A DNA stretch of 39,071 nt, from positions 17,506-56,576 of the forward strand of contig DIQZ01000038.1 of the NCBI GenBank assembly GCA_002424305.1, in the 5' to 3' direction. How positions within the stretch are numbered: position 1 is the stretch's first letter; the number at the start of each line of letters is the position of its first letter. Below are positions 38,294 through 39,071 of the stretch, piece by piece. Made by a program: the position numbers and the translations under genes. This stretch comes from Firmicutes bacterium UBA5449 (GTDB lineage: Bacteria > Bacillota > SHA-98 > UBA4971). Below the pieces are notes generated by a model, which saw nothing but the letters and a program-made list of their open reading frames with translations, searched no databases and was not told where the DNA came from.

Positions 38294-39071
38294 TTGCAGG
38301 TTGTAGTTGGTGAACACAGCGGATTTTGTTTTGGGGTTAAGCGTGCAGTGGAAATTGCTGAAGCAACAGGTGCTGAAGGCACTGCATTCACCCTTGGACC
38401 CCTGGTTCATAATCCTCAGGTTATTTGTAAGCTGAAAGAAACAGGGGTAATTCAGGTATCAGATTTGGATGAAATCTCAGATGGTTGTGTGATTGTGCCG
38501 TCTCACGGACTACCGCCTGATGTCATTGATGAAGCTCGGATACGTGGGCTGAGAGTTGTACATGCTACCTGTCCGTACGTGAAGCGTATACAAACGCTGG
38601 TTGCTGAGTTAAACAAAAAGGGTTACCAGATATTTATTGTCGGTGATGAAGGACATACAGAGGTAGTTGGGCTGGTAGGTTGGGCTGGAGGTAATGCGAG
38701 AGTCGTCACATCCGGTGAAGATGTTGCATCCGGTTCCGTCGAGCCCAGGGTCGGTGTTGTTTGCCAGACCACCCAGACAATCGAGGCTTTTCGCCAGGTT
38801 CTCGCCGCCCTTGCCTTGAGGGCGAAAGAGCTTGTGGCCTACAATACAATATGCAATTCTACTTGGAAAAGGCAGGAAGCTGCGCGCAAGCTGGCACGAT
38901 CAGTTGATGCCGTGGTCGTGGTCGGAGGACGGACCAGTGCCAATACGCGAAGGCTTGTAGAGATCTGTAAGGCGGAAAGCGCTAAGGTCTTCTGGGTAGA
39001 AGGTCCGGGAGATCTGAATGCCCCGGACTTTTCAGGACTCGAAAGGGTGGGGTTAACGGCGGGGGGGGCAT
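38294..39071 (+). CDS. ispH: 4-hydroxy-3-methylbut-2-enyl diphosphate reductase (3' end beyond window)
   Basis: An open frame that runs off the window, 259 codons visible. IspH is the [4Fe-4S] enzyme making IPP and DMAPP at the end of the MEP pathway. The three cluster cysteines are in GFCFGVKRAVE (residue 12), HATCPYVKRI (about 93) and YNTICNSTWKRQ (about 186). HNPQV, SHGLPPD and VGGRTSANTRRL also fit. A stop in frame at 38255 and no ATG or GTG afterwards leave TTG 38294 as the only ordinary start, with AAGAAGG upstream. Clostridial versions are sometimes fused to ribosomal S1; that part is not visible. Confidence 0.92.
   Translation, partial: MQVVVGEHSGFCFGVKRAVEIAEATGAEGTAFTLGPLVHNPQVICKLKETGVIQVSDLDEISDGCVIVPSHGLPPDVIDEARIRGLRVVHATCPYVKRIQTLVAELNKKGYQIFIVGDEGHTEVVGLVGWAGGNARVVTSGEDVASGSVEPRVGVVCQTTQTIEAFRQVLAALALRAKELVAYNTICNSTWKRQEAARKLARSVDAVVVVGGRTSANTRRLVEICKAESAKVFWVEGPGDLNAPDFSGLERVGLTAGGA

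Noticed and set aside
1..39071. CRISPR arrays, tRNA, rRNA, insertion sequences
   Set aside because: No regularly spaced repeats, no cloverleaf-like sequences, no rRNA-like text and no transposase were found on either strand by reading.

Overview
The window is about 39 kb of a Bacillota (Firmicutes) chromosome from an endospore-forming anaerobe, most like the Clostridia-type lineages. The evidence is a full spore-regulatory block (spoIIM, dacF, spoIIAA-AB-sigF, spoVAC-AD-AE, GerMN protein, gerW), strong AGGAGG-type ribosome sites, many GTG/TTG starts, and ferredoxin-linked amino-acid catabolism. Gene order is largely that of the B. subtilis nudF/spoIIM/xerD/dacF/spoIIA/spoVA/lysA and scpAB/rluB/cmk regions. 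I see no rRNA, tRNA, CRISPR array, insertion sequence or prophage, and no gene-free gap above 300 bases. Species cannot be named from this sequence.

Layout. (1) 1-2658: rpsO with a structured leader, then pnp and a terminator. (2) 2734-12598: fermentative block. hbd is followed by a tandem-PAS sigma-54 activator. After a 237-base regulatory gap with paired palindromic activator sites and a -24/-12 promoter come buk1-ptb-bcd-buk2-vorDBAC and a terminator. Read together: branched-chain amino acids are deaminated by Bcd, the 2-oxoacids are oxidised to acyl-CoA by the ferredoxin-linked Vor complex, and Ptb/Buk turn acyl-CoA into ATP plus branched short-chain acids. This resembles the Bacillus sigma-54/BkdR bkd operon, with an oxygen-sensitive oxidoreductase in place of the lipoyl dehydrogenase complex. 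(3) 12518-18235: a minus-strand GerMN gene behind a near-perfect SigG-type promoter, DUF3866, a small antisense gene candidate, nudF, an EndoQ-like PHP protein, spoIIM behind a SigE-type promoter, and xerD. (4) 18222-24843: pdp, dacF, terminator, SigH-type promoter, spoIIA operon, then dodecin-spoVAC-AD-AE behind a SigG-like promoter.

(5) 24897-28000: three tightly coupled genes, two related DUF2229/HgdB-like proteins and one ASKHA ATPase activase. They sit between spoVAE and lysA, where Bacillus has spoVAEA/spoVAF. This is the best candidate in the window for an undescribed system: an ATP-driven low-potential electron-transfer module associated with spores. (6) 28147-39071: lysA, an M50 protease, trpS, scpA, scpB, DUF2953, gerW, a KtrA/TrkA-type potassium-channel regulator, rluB, a BaiN/HI0933-family flavoprotein, a 72-residue membrane protein, cmk, plsC and a 3'-truncated ispH.

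Promoter calls are by eye against published consensus sequences. No database search was run.
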